NCBI RefSeq assembly: GCF_001642085.1
Contig: NZ_CP014699.1
Span: 186,001 to 250,000, forward strand
Source of the DNA: Streptococcus pantholopis
GTDB taxonomy: Bacteria > Bacillota > Bacilli > Lactobacillales > Streptococcaceae
DNA length: 64,000 nucleotides
Direction: 5' to 3'
Part shown: positions 35,434-44,868 of the stretch, in pieces
Layout: each line of letters begins with the position of its first letter
How positions within the stretch are numbered: the first letter of the stretch is position 1
Made by a program: the position numbers and the translations under genes
Notes under the pieces: generated by a model
Database searches by the model: none
What the model was told of the DNA's origin: nothing
What the model saw: the letters and a program-made list of their open reading frames with translations, nothing else

Positions 35434-35458
35434 TGTTATAATACTAGCAGACTAGTAT
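35434..35458 (+). promoter_or_regulatory. yebC promoter with palindrome at the start site
   Basis: Extended -10 TGT-TATAAT (35434-35442) overlaps the inverted repeat ATACTAG-CAGA-CTAGTAT (35441-35458). The repeat covers the expected transcription start, so it could be an operator or a 5'-terminal RNA hairpin. Confidence 0.6.
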
Positions 35459-35486
35459 ACTTAAATTAAATAAAGGAGAATAACCA

Positions 35487-36209
35487 GTGGGACGTAAATG
35501 GGCTAATATTGTTGCCAAAAAAACAGCTAAAGACGGAGCTAACTCAAAAATTTATGCTAAATTCGGTGTTGAAATTTATGTAGCGGCTAAGCAAGGCGAG
35601 CCGGATCCAGAATCGAATTCGGCCCTTAAATTTGTACTGGAACGTGCTAAGCAGGCACAGGTTCCCAAACATGTCATCGATAAAGCAATCGATAAAGCAA
35701 AGGGCAATACCGATGAAACCTTTGTTGAAGGGCGTTATGAAGGGTTTGGTCCTAATGGGTCCATGATTATTGTGGACACACTGACTTCAAATGTCAATCG
35801 AACTGCTGCCAATGTCCGCAGTGCATATGGCAAAAACGGTGGGAATATGGGTGCTGCCGGTTCAGTATCTTATCTGTTTGACAACAAAGGGGTCATTGTT
35901 TTTGCTGGTCAAGATGCAGACAGCATTTTTGAACTGCTTTTGGAAGAAGATGTTGATGTTGATGATGTTGAAGCTGAGGAAGGGACTATTACGGTCTACA
36001 CAGCTCCTTCAGATTTGCATAAAGCAATCGAAGTCCTGCGAGCTAATGGTGTTGAAGACTTTCAAGTCACTGAGCTGGAAATGATTCCTCAGTCAGAAGT
36101 TGAGCTGACAGGTGAAGACCTTGCAACTTTTACAAAATTAATCGATGCGCTTGAAGCGGACGATGATGTCCAAAAGGTTTATCACAATGTCGCCGACTTC
36201 GAAGCCTAA
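35487..36209 (+). CDS. yebC: YebC/PmpR family protein
   Basis: 240 aa. The N-terminal [19 protein letters not shown] is the family signature, and the three-domain layout runs through [31 protein letters not shown] and the acidic C-terminus. Family members act as transcriptional regulators or, in recent work, relieve ribosome stalling at polyproline. GTG start with AAAGGAGAATAACCA upstream. Followed by a strong terminator and then repeat cluster 7. Confidence 0.95.
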   Translation: MGRKWANIVAKKTAKDGANSKIYAKFGVEIYVAAKQGEPDPESNSALKFVLERAKQAQVPKHVIDKAIDKAKGNTDETFVEGRYEGFGPNGSMIIVDTLTSNVNRTAANVRSAYGKNGGNMGAAGSVSYLFDNKGVIVFAGQDADSIFELLLEEDVDVDDVEAEEGTITVYTAPSDLHKAIEVLRANGVEDFQVTELEMIPQSEVELTGEDLATFTKLIDALEADDDVQKVYHNVADFEA

Positions 36210-36237
36210 TACAGGCTCTTATCTGCAAAAAAAGATG

Positions 36238-36276
36238 CTGCCGTTTCGGCTGTTAACCGAAACGGCAGGTCTTTTT
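36238..36276 (+). terminator. Terminator after yebC
   Basis: CTGCCGTTTCGG (36238-36249) pairs perfectly with CCGAAACGGCAG (36257-36268), followed by GTCTTTTT. Confidence 0.93.
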
Positions 36277-36280
36277 CATT

Positions 36281-36704
36281 AAGACACAAAGCCCGTTTAA
36301 AACACAAAAGGAAAATGACGGTAAGTCCGAAATCTTTGATTTCGCAGACGCGCCCCTGCCAGAACGACTAGAAGGGTGCTGTCGACCGCTAGGACGATAA
36401 AGCCTTCAGACGTTTACGGCTGACGGTAAGTCCGAAATCTCTGATTTCGCAGACGCACCCCTGCCAGAACGACTAGAAGGGTGCTGTCGACCGCTAGGAC
36501 GATAAAGCCTTCAGACGTTTACGGCTGACGGTAAGTCCGAAATCTTTGATTTCGCAGACGCCTCTCTGCCAGAACGACTAGAAGGGTGCGGTCGACCGCT
36601 AGGACGACAAAGCCTTCAGACGTTTACGGCTGCCTAACTGTGAAATCAGTTCTATATTTGATCATGCTTTTTCCCGCAGCGTTTAGGGCGTGTTCAATTC
36701 ATTA
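36281..36704 (-). repeat. Dispersed modular repeat, cluster 7 (triplicated core)
   Basis: One outer frame read on the minus strand, from AAGACACAAAG near 36281 to GTGTTCAATTC near 36700, enclosing three tandem copies of the long core with a period of exactly 105 bp (starting 36317, 36422 and 36527). Each copy holds the GAAATC/GATTTC hairpin with a variable 3-nt loop. Outer segments GCCC/GGGC and GGAAAA/TTTTCC keep pairing. The remaining 36705-36976 holds a CTGTTT/AAACAG hairpin with six Ts (36710-36735) and otherwise AT-rich sequence before the next gene. Confidence 0.9.
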
Positions 36705-36976
36705 GAAAACTGTTTTTAAACAAACAGCGTTTTTTAGCTGAGAGATCTGACTGTGAACAGATTTTGTCCGATTTCTCATTAAGCTTTCATCTGTAGCCAA
36801 TATCATGCTTTGGCAGAAAAGCATTTTCCGTTCCCCCTGTCAGCTGCGGCTGTCTCGATAGTTTGTTTCTATAGCTGTGATAAAAAATATATATTAGCCA
36901 TTCCGGCAGATTTAGGATAAACTAATTTTATTAAAAACAGCTAATTTTTTTAGCAAATGAAAAGGAGGGAAGGCTA

Positions 36977-37663
36977 ATGGGAACAGTTATTGTCGGAATT
37001 ACGGGGAATGAAAAGGAAATGCCGGCAATGTCCGGACTGCGGTTTGATGCGGTATCACGGCATCTGTCAGACGGTGTAAAGGCTGCCGGCGGCCTTCCTG
37101 TCATAATTCCAATCGGAACAGCAGCGCTTGCCAAAAGCTATGTCGCTATGATTGATAAATTGGTTTTGTCCGGCGGACAAAATGTTGATCCCCGTTTTTA
37201 TGGTGAAGAGCGAACAGGTGATAGTGATGATTATTCGCTAGCCCGTGATGAGTTTGAATTTGCCTTGGTTAAAGAAGCTATCCGTCAAAAAAAGCCGATT
37301 TTTGCAGTCTGTCGCGGGATGCAGCTGCTAAATGTCGCCTTAGGCGGTACGCTTAATCAAAGTGTTGCTCATCATTGGCAGGAGAGCTATTTTGGGACAT
37401 CACACGAAGTTGATGTCTTGCCTAACAGCCGTGTGAGCCATTTACTTGAGCCGGGAAGCTGGATTAATTCTATCCACCGCCAAAGTGTCAGAGAACTGGC
37501 TCCAGGCTTGATAGCAACAGCGCGGGATCCAAGGGATGGGACCATTGAAGCTTATGAAAGTAAGCATGGTTTCCCGATTTTAGGCCTTCAGTGGCATCCC
37601 GAACTTCTTACAGAAGAAAGCCACCGTCAGCTGGTCTTTGACTATTTGGTGCAGACATTATAG
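36977..37663 (+). CDS. Class I glutamine amidotransferase, gamma-glutamyl-GABA hydrolase (PuuD) type
   Basis: 228 aa. The nucleophile elbow is FAVCRGMQLLNVALGG with Cys near residue 111, and the His-Glu pair is in GLQWHPELL near residue 200. LVLSGGQNVDPRFYGE is typical of the gamma-glutamyl-gamma-aminobutyrate hydrolase group, peptidases that cleave gamma-glutamyl amides. No polyamine pathway genes are nearby, so the true substrate is uncertain. ATG after AAAGGAGGGAAGGCTA. Stands alone. Confidence 0.88.
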   Translation: MGTVIVGITGNEKEMPAMSGLRFDAVSRHLSDGVKAAGGLPVIIPIGTAALAKSYVAMIDKLVLSGGQNVDPRFYGEERTGDSDDYSLARDEFEFALVKEAIRQKKPIFAVCRGMQLLNVALGGTLNQSVAHHWQESYFGTSHEVDVLPNSRVSHLLEPGSWINSIHRQSVRELAPGLIATARDPRDGTIEAYESKHGFPILGLQWHPELLTEESHRQLVFDYLVQTL

Positions 37664-37726
37664 GAGCTGTCGACTAGAAGGACCTTGCTGCTGTAGTTTT
37701 GACTGCTTTGGGTGATAAAAAATAGT

Positions 37727-37739
37727 TATCACGGTGATA
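37727..37739. promoter_or_regulatory. Inverted repeat upstream of the solute-binding lipoprotein
   Basis: TATCAC-G-GTGATA, surrounded by A- and T-runs, about 36 bp before a weak extended -10 (TGG-TAAGAT, 37772-37780). Possible operator; no regulator recognised. Confidence 0.35.
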
Positions 37740-37930
37740 GTTTTTAAATATTAGTTCAGAACAAATGAAGATGGTAAGATATTATCATGAGGCTTAAAAT
37801 GAGGATAGCCAAGGCTTCCTTCTTAAATTTTTAGGCCTGAATAGAATAATGGTGAAAAGGCCTGACTTGAAGATTTATCTATTAATTATATAGGGCAGGT
37901 TTTTTTAGTTCAAAATAAGGAGAGTAAAAA

Positions 37931-38776
37931 ATGAAATTGAGAAAATTTCTCGGAATCGCTGGTTTGACTTTGGCTTCAGGACTTGTTCTGGCTGCCTGCA
38001 GTTCAAACTCTGATTCCGATGCTGCAGACAGCACAGGCAAAGAAAAAGTGGTCTTTGCGACAGTCGGAACGACAGCACCGTTTTCCTATGAAGAAGATGG
38101 CGAATTGACAGGTTTTGATGTTGAGCTCGCCAGAGCTGTCTTTGAAGATTCGGATCAATATGAAGTCAGCTTTAAGAAAACAGCATGGTCCTCTGTCTTT
38201 ACCGGTTTGGATTCTGATAAGTACCAAATGGCCGGCAATAACCTGTCCTTTACAGAAGAACGTGCAGCTAAGTATCTGTATTCCTATCCTTTAGGAGCAA
38301 CACCGTCTGTTTTGACAGTAACAAAAGACAGTGACATTAAATCTTATGAAGATATTGGCGGACATTCTACTCAAGTTGTTCAGGGCAATACAACAGTTAC
38401 TCAGTTGGAAGAATATAATGAAGAACACCCTAACAACGAAGTGGAGCTCAATTACACAGATGAAAACATTACTCAGATTCTGACTAATCTCAATGAGGGG
38501 AAGTATGACTTCAAAATTTTTGATGCCCCAACTGTAAATGCCATCATCAAAAATCAGAATTTGGATAAGCTGAAAACGATTGAACTGGATTCATCAGAAC
38601 AGCCTTTTATCTATTTTATTTTCGGTCAAGACCAGGAAGAACTGCAGGAATTTGTCAATGGCCGGATTGAAGAGCTGTTAGAAGACGGTACGATAGCACA
38701 GTTGGCAGAAGAATATCTCGGCAGTGCTGATTATGTTCCAGCTGCTTCTGATTTAGAAGTGCCATCTCTTGACTAA
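37931..38776 (+). CDS. Amino-acid ABC transporter substrate-binding lipoprotein (family 3)
   Basis: 281 aa. A lipoprotein signal peptide ends in LVLAACSS, with lipidation at Cys near residue 23 and a Ser/Asp-rich linker after it. The mature part has VVFATVGTTAPFSYEEDGE, GFDVELARAVFE and YQMAGNNLSFTEERAAKYLYS, the type-II periplasmic-binding fold used for polar amino acids or cystine. ATG after AAGGAGAGTAAAAA. No permease or ATPase gene of the matching family is adjacent, so it must work with subunits encoded elsewhere. A strong terminator follows, then the MET-box of metQ. Confidence 0.88.
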   Translation: MKLRKFLGIAGLTLASGLVLAACSSNSDSDAADSTGKEKVVFATVGTTAPFSYEEDGELTGFDVELARAVFEDSDQYEVSFKKTAWSSVFTGLDSDKYQMAGNNLSFTEERAAKYLYSYPLGATPSVLTVTKDSDIKSYEDIGGHSTQVVQGNTTVTQLEEYNEEHPNNEVELNYTDENITQILTNLNEGKYDFKIFDAPTVNAIIKNQNLDKLKTIELDSSEQPFIYFIFGQDQEELQEFVNGRIEELLEDGTIAQLAEEYLGSADYVPAASDLEVPSLD

Positions 38777-38794
38777 AAAATATGGGAAAAACAA

Positions 38795-38857
38795 GCTGCT
38801 TGCCTGTTAGTTTGTCTTGTGAACTTGTGGGCAGCAGGCTGTGTTTTTCTTTTTTTA
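38795..38857 (+). terminator. Terminator between the binding protein gene and metQ
   Basis: CTGCTTGCC (from 38796) pairs with GGCAGCAG (38830-38837) with one bulged base; inner AGTT/AACT also pairs. A long T-rich tract follows. Confidence 0.8.
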
Positions 38858-38866
38858 TTACAGAGC

Positions 38867-38883
38867 TATAGTTTTAAACTATA
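38867..38883. promoter_or_regulatory. MET-box (MetR/MtaR operator) upstream of metQ
   Basis: TATAGTTTTAAACTATA is a perfect palindromic match to the published Streptococcaceae MET-box consensus TATAGTTTnaAACTATA, bound by the LysR-type activator MetR/MtaR. It lies 86 bp before the metQ start codon and predicts control by methionine supply. Confidence 0.88.
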
Positions 38884-38968
38884 TAAAAACCCTAAAAATA
38901 ACAATTTGCTAGCTATAGTGATGTATGAGAGAATAAAAACATTAGAAAAAAGAAAAGAGGATACCAAT

Positions 38969-39814
38969 ATGACATTTAAAAAAATTCTTGGGCTTGCAGG
39001 CCTTGTTTTAGCGTCAGCTTTGTTTTTAACAGCTTGCGGCAGTACAAATGATGACAGCAATACTCTGACAGTCGGTGTCATGACTATGTCTGATTCAGAT
39101 AAGGCTCGCTGGGATAAGATTGAAGACTTATTGGAAGAAGAAGACATTGACTTGGAATTTAAAGAGTTTACTGACTACTCACAGCCTAATAAAGCACTGG
39201 CTAACGGTGAAGTTGATATCAATGCGTTCCAGCACTACAATTTTTTGGATAATTGGAACAAAGAAAACAAGGAAGATTTAGCCGTTGTGGCTGAGACCTA
39301 TATCAGCCCGATTCATCTTTTCTCAGGAACAGAAAACGGTAAGGCTAAGTACACAGATTTGAAGGAACTGCCAGACGGTGCCCAAATCGCTGTTCCTAAT
39401 GATGCAACCAATGAAAGCCGGGCACTTTATGTGCTTCAGGATGCTGGATTGATTAAACTGGATGTTTCCGGTCAAGAACTAGCAACGATTGCCAACATTT
39501 CAGAAAACAAGAAAAACTTAGATATTAAAGAATTGGATGCCAGCCAAACGGCCCGTGCTCTGTCTTCAGCAGATGCTGCTATCGTTAACAACAGTTATGC
39601 TGTAGAAGCCGGTGTAGACTATGATACCTCACTTTATACTGAGGAAGTCAATGATGCCTCAGAACAATGGATCAATGTCATTGCAGCACAGTCTGACTGG
39701 AAAGATTCTGATAAGGCTGAGATTATCAATAAATTAATAAAGGTTTATCACACTGATGAAGTCAAAAAAGTGATTGATGAAACATCCGAAGGTATTGATC
39801 AGCCAGTTTGGTAA
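38969..39814 (+). CDS. metQ: Methionine ABC transporter substrate-binding lipoprotein MetQ
   Basis: 281 aa NlpA/MetQ family lipoprotein. Signal peptide FLTACGS with Cys near residue 23, then LTVGVMTMSDSDKARWDKI, VDINAFQHYNFLDNWNKE and ISPIHLFS, the family core. It delivers methionine to MetN-MetI. The ATG at 38969 follows AAAGAGGATACCAAT; the frame extends upstream but would begin before the MET-box. In this genome 815 bp, mostly repeat sequence, separate metQ from the M20 peptidase and metN-metI that complete the locus. Confidence 0.94.
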   Translation: MTFKKILGLAGLVLASALFLTACGSTNDDSNTLTVGVMTMSDSDKARWDKIEDLLEEEDIDLEFKEFTDYSQPNKALANGEVDINAFQHYNFLDNWNKENKEDLAVVAETYISPIHLFSGTENGKAKYTDLKELPDGAQIAVPNDATNESRALYVLQDAGLIKLDVSGQELATIANISENKKNLDIKELDASQTARALSSADAAIVNNSYAVEAGVDYDTSLYTEEVNDASEQWINVIAAQSDWKDSDKAEIINKLIKVYHTDEVKKVIDETSEGIDQPVW

Positions 39815-40040
39815 AATAGCTCTCAGCCTATGGCGGAAAAGACAATAGGGAGAATCAGGCAGGTTATGCGGTAGCTTACCCTTGTTCTCCGATTTTCTTG
39901 GCGGCTTTAGTTTTTTGAGCCACTGTTTTTCTGCCTCTGTGCAGCTGCCTGCAGCTTTTAAAATTTAGTCAAGCAAAGAAGTCTGGAACATTTGTCCCAG
40001 ACTCTTCGGCTGTCTGTAAAAACACCAGCTGCTCAGATTT
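39815..40040. other. Region after metQ
   Basis: No gene. GGAGAA (39850) and TTCTCC (39895) could pair as a weak terminator, and GTCTGG/CCAGAC near 39981-40002 forms a hairpin without a T-run. Repeat cluster 8 begins right after. Confidence 0.4.
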
Positions 40041-40615
40041 GATAAGGCCTTTGTATCTTGTTAATTGAACACGGCCTAAACGCTGCGGGAAAAAGATGGC
40101 CTGACTTAGAATCTGGCGATCCGTCAGTCAGTCCCCTATTTTCCTTTTGCGTTTTTAACGGCCTTTGTATCTTGTTAATTGAACACGGCCTAAACGCTGT
40201 GTAAAAAAGATAGACTTCCCTTGAGTTTTTGATGACTCAGCGGTCAGTCTCCTATTTTTACTTTGCGTTCTAAACGGCCTTTGTATCTTGTTAATTGAAC
40301 ACGGCCTAAACGCTGCGGGAAAAAGATGGCCTGACTTAGAATCTGGCGATCCGTCAGTCAGTCCCCTATTTTCCTTTTGCGTTTTTAACGGCCTTTGTAT
40401 CTTATGAATTGAACACGGGCTAAGCTCTGTGCAAAAAAGACATGGTTAAGTTTAGCATTGATTTCAAGTTAGCTAGCCGTAAACGTCTGAAGGCTTTATC
40501 GTCCTAGCGGTCGACCGCACCCTTCTAGTCGTCTTGGCAGGGGTGCGTCTGCGAAATCAGAGCTTTCGGACTTACGCCATTTTTACTTTGCGTTTTAAAC
40601 GGGCTTTATATCTTG
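40041..40615 (+). repeat. Dispersed modular repeat, cluster 8 (leader of the M20 peptidase)
   Basis: A partial end (to 40060), then units 40061-40174, 40175-40290, 40291-40404 (short, 114-116 bp) and 40405-40615 (long core, 211 bp). Units 1 and 3 are identical except for the final base. Unit 2 has GTAAAAA/TTTTTAC where units 1 and 3 have GGGAAAA/TTTTCC, and all three share GGCC/GGCC and AACGC/GCGTT. In the long unit the second stem is not complementary, so it looks chimeric. The array ends 14 nt before the peptidase start codon. Confidence 0.92.
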
Positions 40616-40629
40616 TGTGAGGAGAGGGA

Positions 40630-42006
40630 ATGATTTTTTCTAGATCTGAAGAACAAGTGGAAAAATTTAGGCAGGATGAGGTTGCTCAGCACTATTTTGA
40701 GGTGCTCAGAACGTTGATTGCCAAGAAATCTATTTTTGCTCAGCAGATTGGTCTGCAGGATGTTGCCGCTTATCTGGGAGAAGTTTTCTCCAGTGTCGGC
40801 GCTGAGGTTACGATTGATGAAACCTACCCTGCACCATTTATTATTGCTGAATTTAAGAGTCCGCGGCCTGATGCTGCCACCATCATTTTTTACAATCATT
40901 ATGATACTGTACCGGCAGATGATGATCAGGTCTGGACGGATGATCCTTTTAAGCTGACTGTTCGCAAAGGCTACATGTACGGCCGGGGTGTAGACGATGA
41001 CAAGGGGCATATCACAGCACGGCTGACGGCAGTCAGAAAATACGTCCGGCAGTTTGGTTCTCTGCCTGTTAATATCATTTTTATGATGGAGGGAGCGGAA
41101 GAGTCTGCTTCAAAAGATTTAGAAAAATACTTGGAAAAATACCGCGACCGCCTGCTGCCAGCCGATCTTTTGATTTGGGAGCAGGGCAGCAAAAATGTTT
41201 TGGGGCAGCTGGAAATCACTGGCGGCAACAAAGGTATTGTGACCTTTGACTTATCAGTGACCAGTGCTGAAGTGGATATTCATTCTAGGTACGGAGCTGT
41301 CCTTGAGTCGTCTGCTTGGTACTTGCTGCGGGCCATTTCCAGTATGCGGGATAACGACGGCCGGATTCTTATCGAAGGTCTGTATGACCATGTGCTTGAG
41401 CCCAGTGAACGAGAGTTGGACTTGGTTGATCGCTATGCTATTGAAAACAGTGAAGATCTGCGCAAGCTGTACGGTTTGCGTCTCCCTGCTTTACAGCCGG
41501 AACGGCGGGCGTTCTTAAAGACCTACTATTTTGAACCATCACTCAGCATTGAGGGCTTGTCATCCGGTTATCAGGGGCAGGGGGTCAAAACCATACTGCC
41601 AGCAGAGGCCAGCGCAAAAATGGAGATACGGCTGGTTCCGGGCTTATCTCCTAAACTGGTTTTTGATTTACTGCAGAAACATTTATGGCGGCATGGTTTT
41701 GATCGTGTCAAATTGACTTATACGCTTGGGGAAGAAAGTTACCGCAGTGATATGAGCCATCCGGCTGTTCTAAAGGTTATTGACTTAGCCAAGGGGTTGT
41801 ATAAAGAAGGCGTTTCTATCCTGCCAACGACTGCCGGAACAGGGCCTATGCATACTGTATATGATATTTTGGCTCTTCCTATGCTGGCTTTTGGCATCGG
41901 TAATGCAAACAGCCGCGATCACGGCGGTGATGAAAATGTTGCTATCGCTGATTATTATACCCATATTGAATTAATTGAGGAGCTGATTAAGACTTATGAG
42001 CCATGA
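40630..42006 (+). CDS. M20 family metallopeptidase (dipeptidase-like)
   Basis: 458 aa. Metal-site motifs of M20 enzymes are visible: [12 protein letters not shown] with the first His and Asp near residue 100, [10 protein letters not shown] with the bridging Asp near 122, [10 protein letters not shown] with the catalytic Glu-Glu pair near 156, and the late His in [10 protein letters not shown] near 435. The dimerisation insert lies between ([12 protein letters not shown]). It probably releases amino acids from short peptides. ATG after GAGGAGAGGGA. It overlaps metN by 11 bases; an M20 gene between metQ and metN also occurs in other streptococci, suggesting methionine-containing peptides as substrates. 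Confidence 0.9.
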   Translation: MIFSRSEEQVEKFRQDEVAQHYFEVLRTLIAKKSIFAQQIGLQDVAAYLGEVFSSVGAEVTIDETYPAPFIIAEFKSPRPDAATIIFYNHYDTVPADDDQVWTDDPFKLTVRKGYMYGRGVDDDKGHITARLTAVRKYVRQFGSLPVNIIFMMEGAEESASKDLEKYLEKYRDRLLPADLLIWEQGSKNVLGQLEITGGNKGIVTFDLSVTSAEVDIHSRYGAVLESSAWYLLRAISSMRDNDGRILIEGLYDHVLEPSERELDLVDRYAIENSEDLRKLYGLRLPALQPERRAFLKTYYFEPSLSIEGLSSGYQGQGVKTILPAEASAKMEIRLVPGLSPKLVFDLLQKHLWRHGFDRVKLTYTLGEESYRSDMSHPAVLKVIDLAKGLYKEGVSILPTTAGTGPMHTVYDILALPMLAFGIGNANSRDHGGDENVAIADYYTHIELIEELIKTYEP

Positions 42007-43060
42007 GATGATAAAATTAGACCATATTTCGATTGCTTTCCGTCAGAAAAAGCAGACAGTCGAAGCTGTAAAAGAAGTTACTATCGGTATCAATCAGGGT
42101 GATATTTATGGGGTTGTCGGCTATTCGGGTGCTGGGAAATCGACCCTTGTCCGGACAATCAATCTTTTGCAGAAACCTTCTTCAGGAACTGTAACGGTTG
42201 ATGGCGATCTGCTTTTTGCAGATGGGAAGAATCAGTTGTCTGCTGCTGAGCTGCGTGAAAAACGGCGGGATATCGGCATGATTTTTCAGCATTTTAATTT
42301 AATGGCCCGTATGACAGCCCGCGAAAATGTCGCTTTTGCTCTGAAGCACTCTAAACTGACTAAGGCCGAAAAAAAAGCCAAGGTTGATAAGCTTTTAGAA
42401 CTTGTGGGCCTGTCTGACCGGGCAGATAATTATCCAGCGCAGCTATCCGGCGGTCAGAAGCAGCGAGTGGCTATTGCCAGAGCTTTAGCAAATGATCCTA
42501 AGATTTTGATTTCAGATGAAGCGACTTCAGCCTTGGACCCTAAAACGACCAAGCAGATTTTAAACCTTTTGCAGGAATTAAATCAGACTCTGGGTTTAAC
42601 GATTGTACTGATTACGCATGAAATGCAGATTGTTAAAGATATTGCCAACCGTGTGGCTGTTATGCAAAACGGCCGTTTGATAGAAGAAGGATCGGTTCTG
42701 GCTATTTTTTCCAATCCTAAAGAAGAGCTGACACGCGACTTTATTGAAACGGCGACCGGCAGCCAGGAAGCCTTAGCTAAAATCGAGCGGCAGGATATTG
42801 TTGCTAATCTTCCGCATAATGCCCTGCTGGTACAGCTGAAATATGCTGGAACATCAACAGATGAGCCGATTTTAAATGATATCTATAAGCGTTACGGTGT
42901 ATCGGCCAATATCCTCTATGCCAATATTGAGATACTGGCTGATACGCCTGTCGGTGAGCTTATTGTGGTGCTGACCGGTTCGAAAGACAAACTCGAACAG
43001 GCTCAGGCAGCGCTGACTGCTTCTGATATCACTGTGAAAATTTTAAAAAGAGGTGCTTAG
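41996..43060 (+). CDS. metN: Methionine ABC transporter ATP-binding protein MetN
   Basis: 354 aa. Walker [10 protein letters not shown] near residue 44, signature [15 protein letters not shown] near 148, Walker [15 protein letters not shown] near 165, and the switch His in LITHEMQ near 203. The C-terminal NIL domain, which binds methionine to inhibit transport, spans about residues 265-354. ATG at 41996 overlaps the M20 gene; an ATG at 42008 is a possible alternative. metI follows directly. Confidence 0.95.
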   Translation: MSHEMIKLDHISIAFRQKKQTVEAVKEVTIGINQGDIYGVVGYSGAGKSTLVRTINLLQKPSSGTVTVDGDLLFADGKNQLSAAELREKRRDIGMIFQHFNLMARMTARENVAFALKHSKLTKAEKKAKVDKLLELVGLSDRADNYPAQLSGGQKQRVAIARALANDPKILISDEATSALDPKTTKQILNLLQELNQTLGLTIVLITHEMQIVKDIANRVAVMQNGRLIEEGSVLAIFSNPKEELTRDFIETATGSQEALAKIERQDIVANLPHNALLVQLKYAGTSTDEPILNDIYKRYGVSANILYANIEILADTPVGELIVVLTGSKDKLEQAQAALTASDITVKILKRGA

Positions 43061-43753
43061 ATGGCTGATTTGATACAAACCTATTTACCAAATGTTTATG
43101 ATATGGGCTGGACGGGTGATGCAGGCTGGTGGACTGCGATTGTTAACACCCTCTTTATGACTTTCGTTTCTTTTGCCATCGGCGGTTTTTTAGGATTGAT
43201 CGGCGGTCTTTTCTTAGTTCTGACAGCTCCTGGCGGAGTGATTGAAAACGCTTTTGTTTTTCAGGTTTTAGACAAAGTTGTCTCTGTTTTTCGGGCGATT
43301 CCCTTTATCATTCTTTTGGCTGTTCTCAGTCCTTTAACTTATCTGATTGTCGGTACAAACTTAGGGGCAACAGCAGCGCTTGTACCGCTGTCGGCGGCTA
43401 CTTTTCCTTTCTTTGCCCGGCAGGTTCAAGTGGTTCTGTCAGAATTAGACAGAGGTGTTATTGAAGCCGCTCAGGCTTCCGGAGCAACTTTTTGGGATAT
43501 TGTCAGTATTTATCTTAATGAAGGCCTGCCTGATATCATTCGGGTGATGACAGTGACGCTCATTTCCTTAGTCAGTGAAACAGCTATGGCTGGCGCTATT
43601 GGTGCCGGCGGCCTGGGCTATGTGGCGATTTACTACGGCTATAACCGCTATAACCAAGATATTGTCTGGCTGGCAACGGTTTTGATTGTTGTTTTGATTT
43701 TCGCCCTGCAGTTTTTGGGTGATTTTGTCACGCGAAAATTAGGCCGTAAGTAA
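43061..43753 (+). CDS. metI: Methionine ABC transporter permease MetI
   Basis: 230 aa with five to six membrane segments. The conserved EAA loop is LDRGVIEAAQASGATFWDI, near residue 130-150, contacting MetN. MetI-type FRAIPFIILLAVLSPLTYLIVGT and GAIGAGGLGYVAIYYGYNRY are also present. It starts one base after the metN stop with AAAAGAGGTGCTTAG upstream, so the two are coupled. End of the methionine uptake locus. Confidence 0.95.
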   Translation: MADLIQTYLPNVYDMGWTGDAGWWTAIVNTLFMTFVSFAIGGFLGLIGGLFLVLTAPGGVIENAFVFQVLDKVVSVFRAIPFIILLAVLSPLTYLIVGTNLGATAALVPLSAATFPFFARQVQVVLSELDRGVIEAAQASGATFWDIVSIYLNEGLPDIIRVMTVTLISLVSETAMAGAIGAGGLGYVAIYYGYNRYNQDIVWLATVLIVVLIFALQFLGDFVTRKLGRK

Positions 43754-43813
43754 GTTTTTCTGACCAGTAAAAAAGTTATTTTTTAGAAATGAAAGACAGG
43801 ACTTGAGCCTTGT

Positions 43814-43918
43814 GATACAATAAAGGCAAAAGCTAAAAAGTGACTGTGAAAAGCTATACAGGCATAGATTTGGTTTGTGGTTTGTTTCTGCTGCTTTTTT
43901 AGGTTGAAACAGCAGAGA
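43814..43918 (+). promoter_or_regulatory. Promoter and leader hairpin of the SAM-hydrolase-type gene
   Basis: Extended -10 TGA-TACAAT (43814-43821 region). Just before the ribosome-binding site, CTGCTG near 43890 can pair with CAGCAG near 43911, or GTTTC with GAAAC; the two pairings compete. Confidence 0.4.
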
Positions 43919-43933
43919 AGAAAGGTATCATGT

Positions 43934-44779
43934 ATGACTAATCATTTATTGGTGTTACAGTCTGATTTTGGTTTGGTGGATGGAGCAGTGTCTGCTATGG
44001 TTGGTGTTGCGCTGCAAGAGGAGGCCACTCTGGGAGTTCATCACCTGACGCACGACATTACGCCCTACAATATTTTTGAAGCTTCTTACCGTCTTTTTCA
44101 GACGATTGAGTATTGGCCGCAGGGGACAACCTTTGTATCAGTCGTTGACCCCGGTGTAGGGTCTAAACGAAAAAGCGTTGTAGCTTTGACAGAGTCAAAT
44201 CAGTATATTGTAACACCTGATAACGGGACGCTGTCCTATATTAAAAAACATGTCGGTATTAAAGCCGTCCGTGAGATATCTGAGCTGTCCAACCGGCGCA
44301 GGAATACAGAGCTGTCTTATACCTTTCATGGTCGCGATGTTTACGCTTATACTGGCGCTAAGCTGGCCAGCGGGCACATCTCTTTTGCCGAGGTGGGACC
44401 AGAACTGCCTGTTGACGCCATTATTGAGCTGCCGGTTGTTGAGACAGTATTCACCGAAAACAGTGTCAGCGGTGCAGTTGATATTCTGGATGTGCGCTTT
44501 GGATCGCTGTGGACATCGATTACTTATGATGAATTTCATCGTTTGGCACCTGAATTCGGCGACCGTTTCGAAGTAACGATTTACAATAATGATATGCTGG
44601 TTTATCAAAATCAAGTGACTTACGGCAAATCTTTTGCTGATGTTCGAATCGGTCAGCCGCTGATTTACATCAATTCGCTCTACCGTGTCGGCTTGGCCAT
44701 TAACCAAGGCTCCTTTGCCAAGGCTTATAATGTCGGTGTTGGTTCAAACTGGCGCCTGGAAATTAAAACCATTGCTTAA
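43934..44779 (+). CDS. SAM hydroxide adenosyltransferase family protein (DUF62)
   Basis: 281 aa. The N-terminal LQSDFGLVDGAVSAMVGV and the VVDPGVGSKRKSVV segment are the SAM-binding motifs of the DUF62 / fluorinase-like family; non-halogenating members hydrolyse S-adenosylmethionine to adenosine and methionine. The C-terminal beta-rich domain begins near residue 165. ATG at 43934 after GAAAGGTATCATGT. It heads a run of genes with an ECF transporter, suggesting that the transported vitamin-like molecule is connected with SAM, adenosine or methionine metabolism; that link is inference. Confidence 0.88.
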   Translation: MTNHLLVLQSDFGLVDGAVSAMVGVALQEEATLGVHHLTHDITPYNIFEASYRLFQTIEYWPQGTTFVSVVDPGVGSKRKSVVALTESNQYIVTPDNGTLSYIKKHVGIKAVREISELSNRRRNTELSYTFHGRDVYAYTGAKLASGHISFAEVGPELPVDAIIELPVVETVFTENSVSGAVDILDVRFGSLWTSITYDEFHRLAPEFGDRFEVTIYNNDMLVYQNQVTYGKSFADVRIGQPLIYINSLYRVGLAINQGSFAKAYNVGVGSNWRLEIKTIA

Positions 44780-44868
44780 AAAAAGCAGAGCCTGCAGTGA
44801 AATTTTACGGAGAGAATGGGACAACACAATTGATTGGGAAATATAAAAACATAATTTGAGGAAACAAG

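Noticed and set aside
44195..44707. 170-codon frame antisense to the DUF62 gene
   Set aside because: Long shadow frame opposite a clear gene; no signals of its own.
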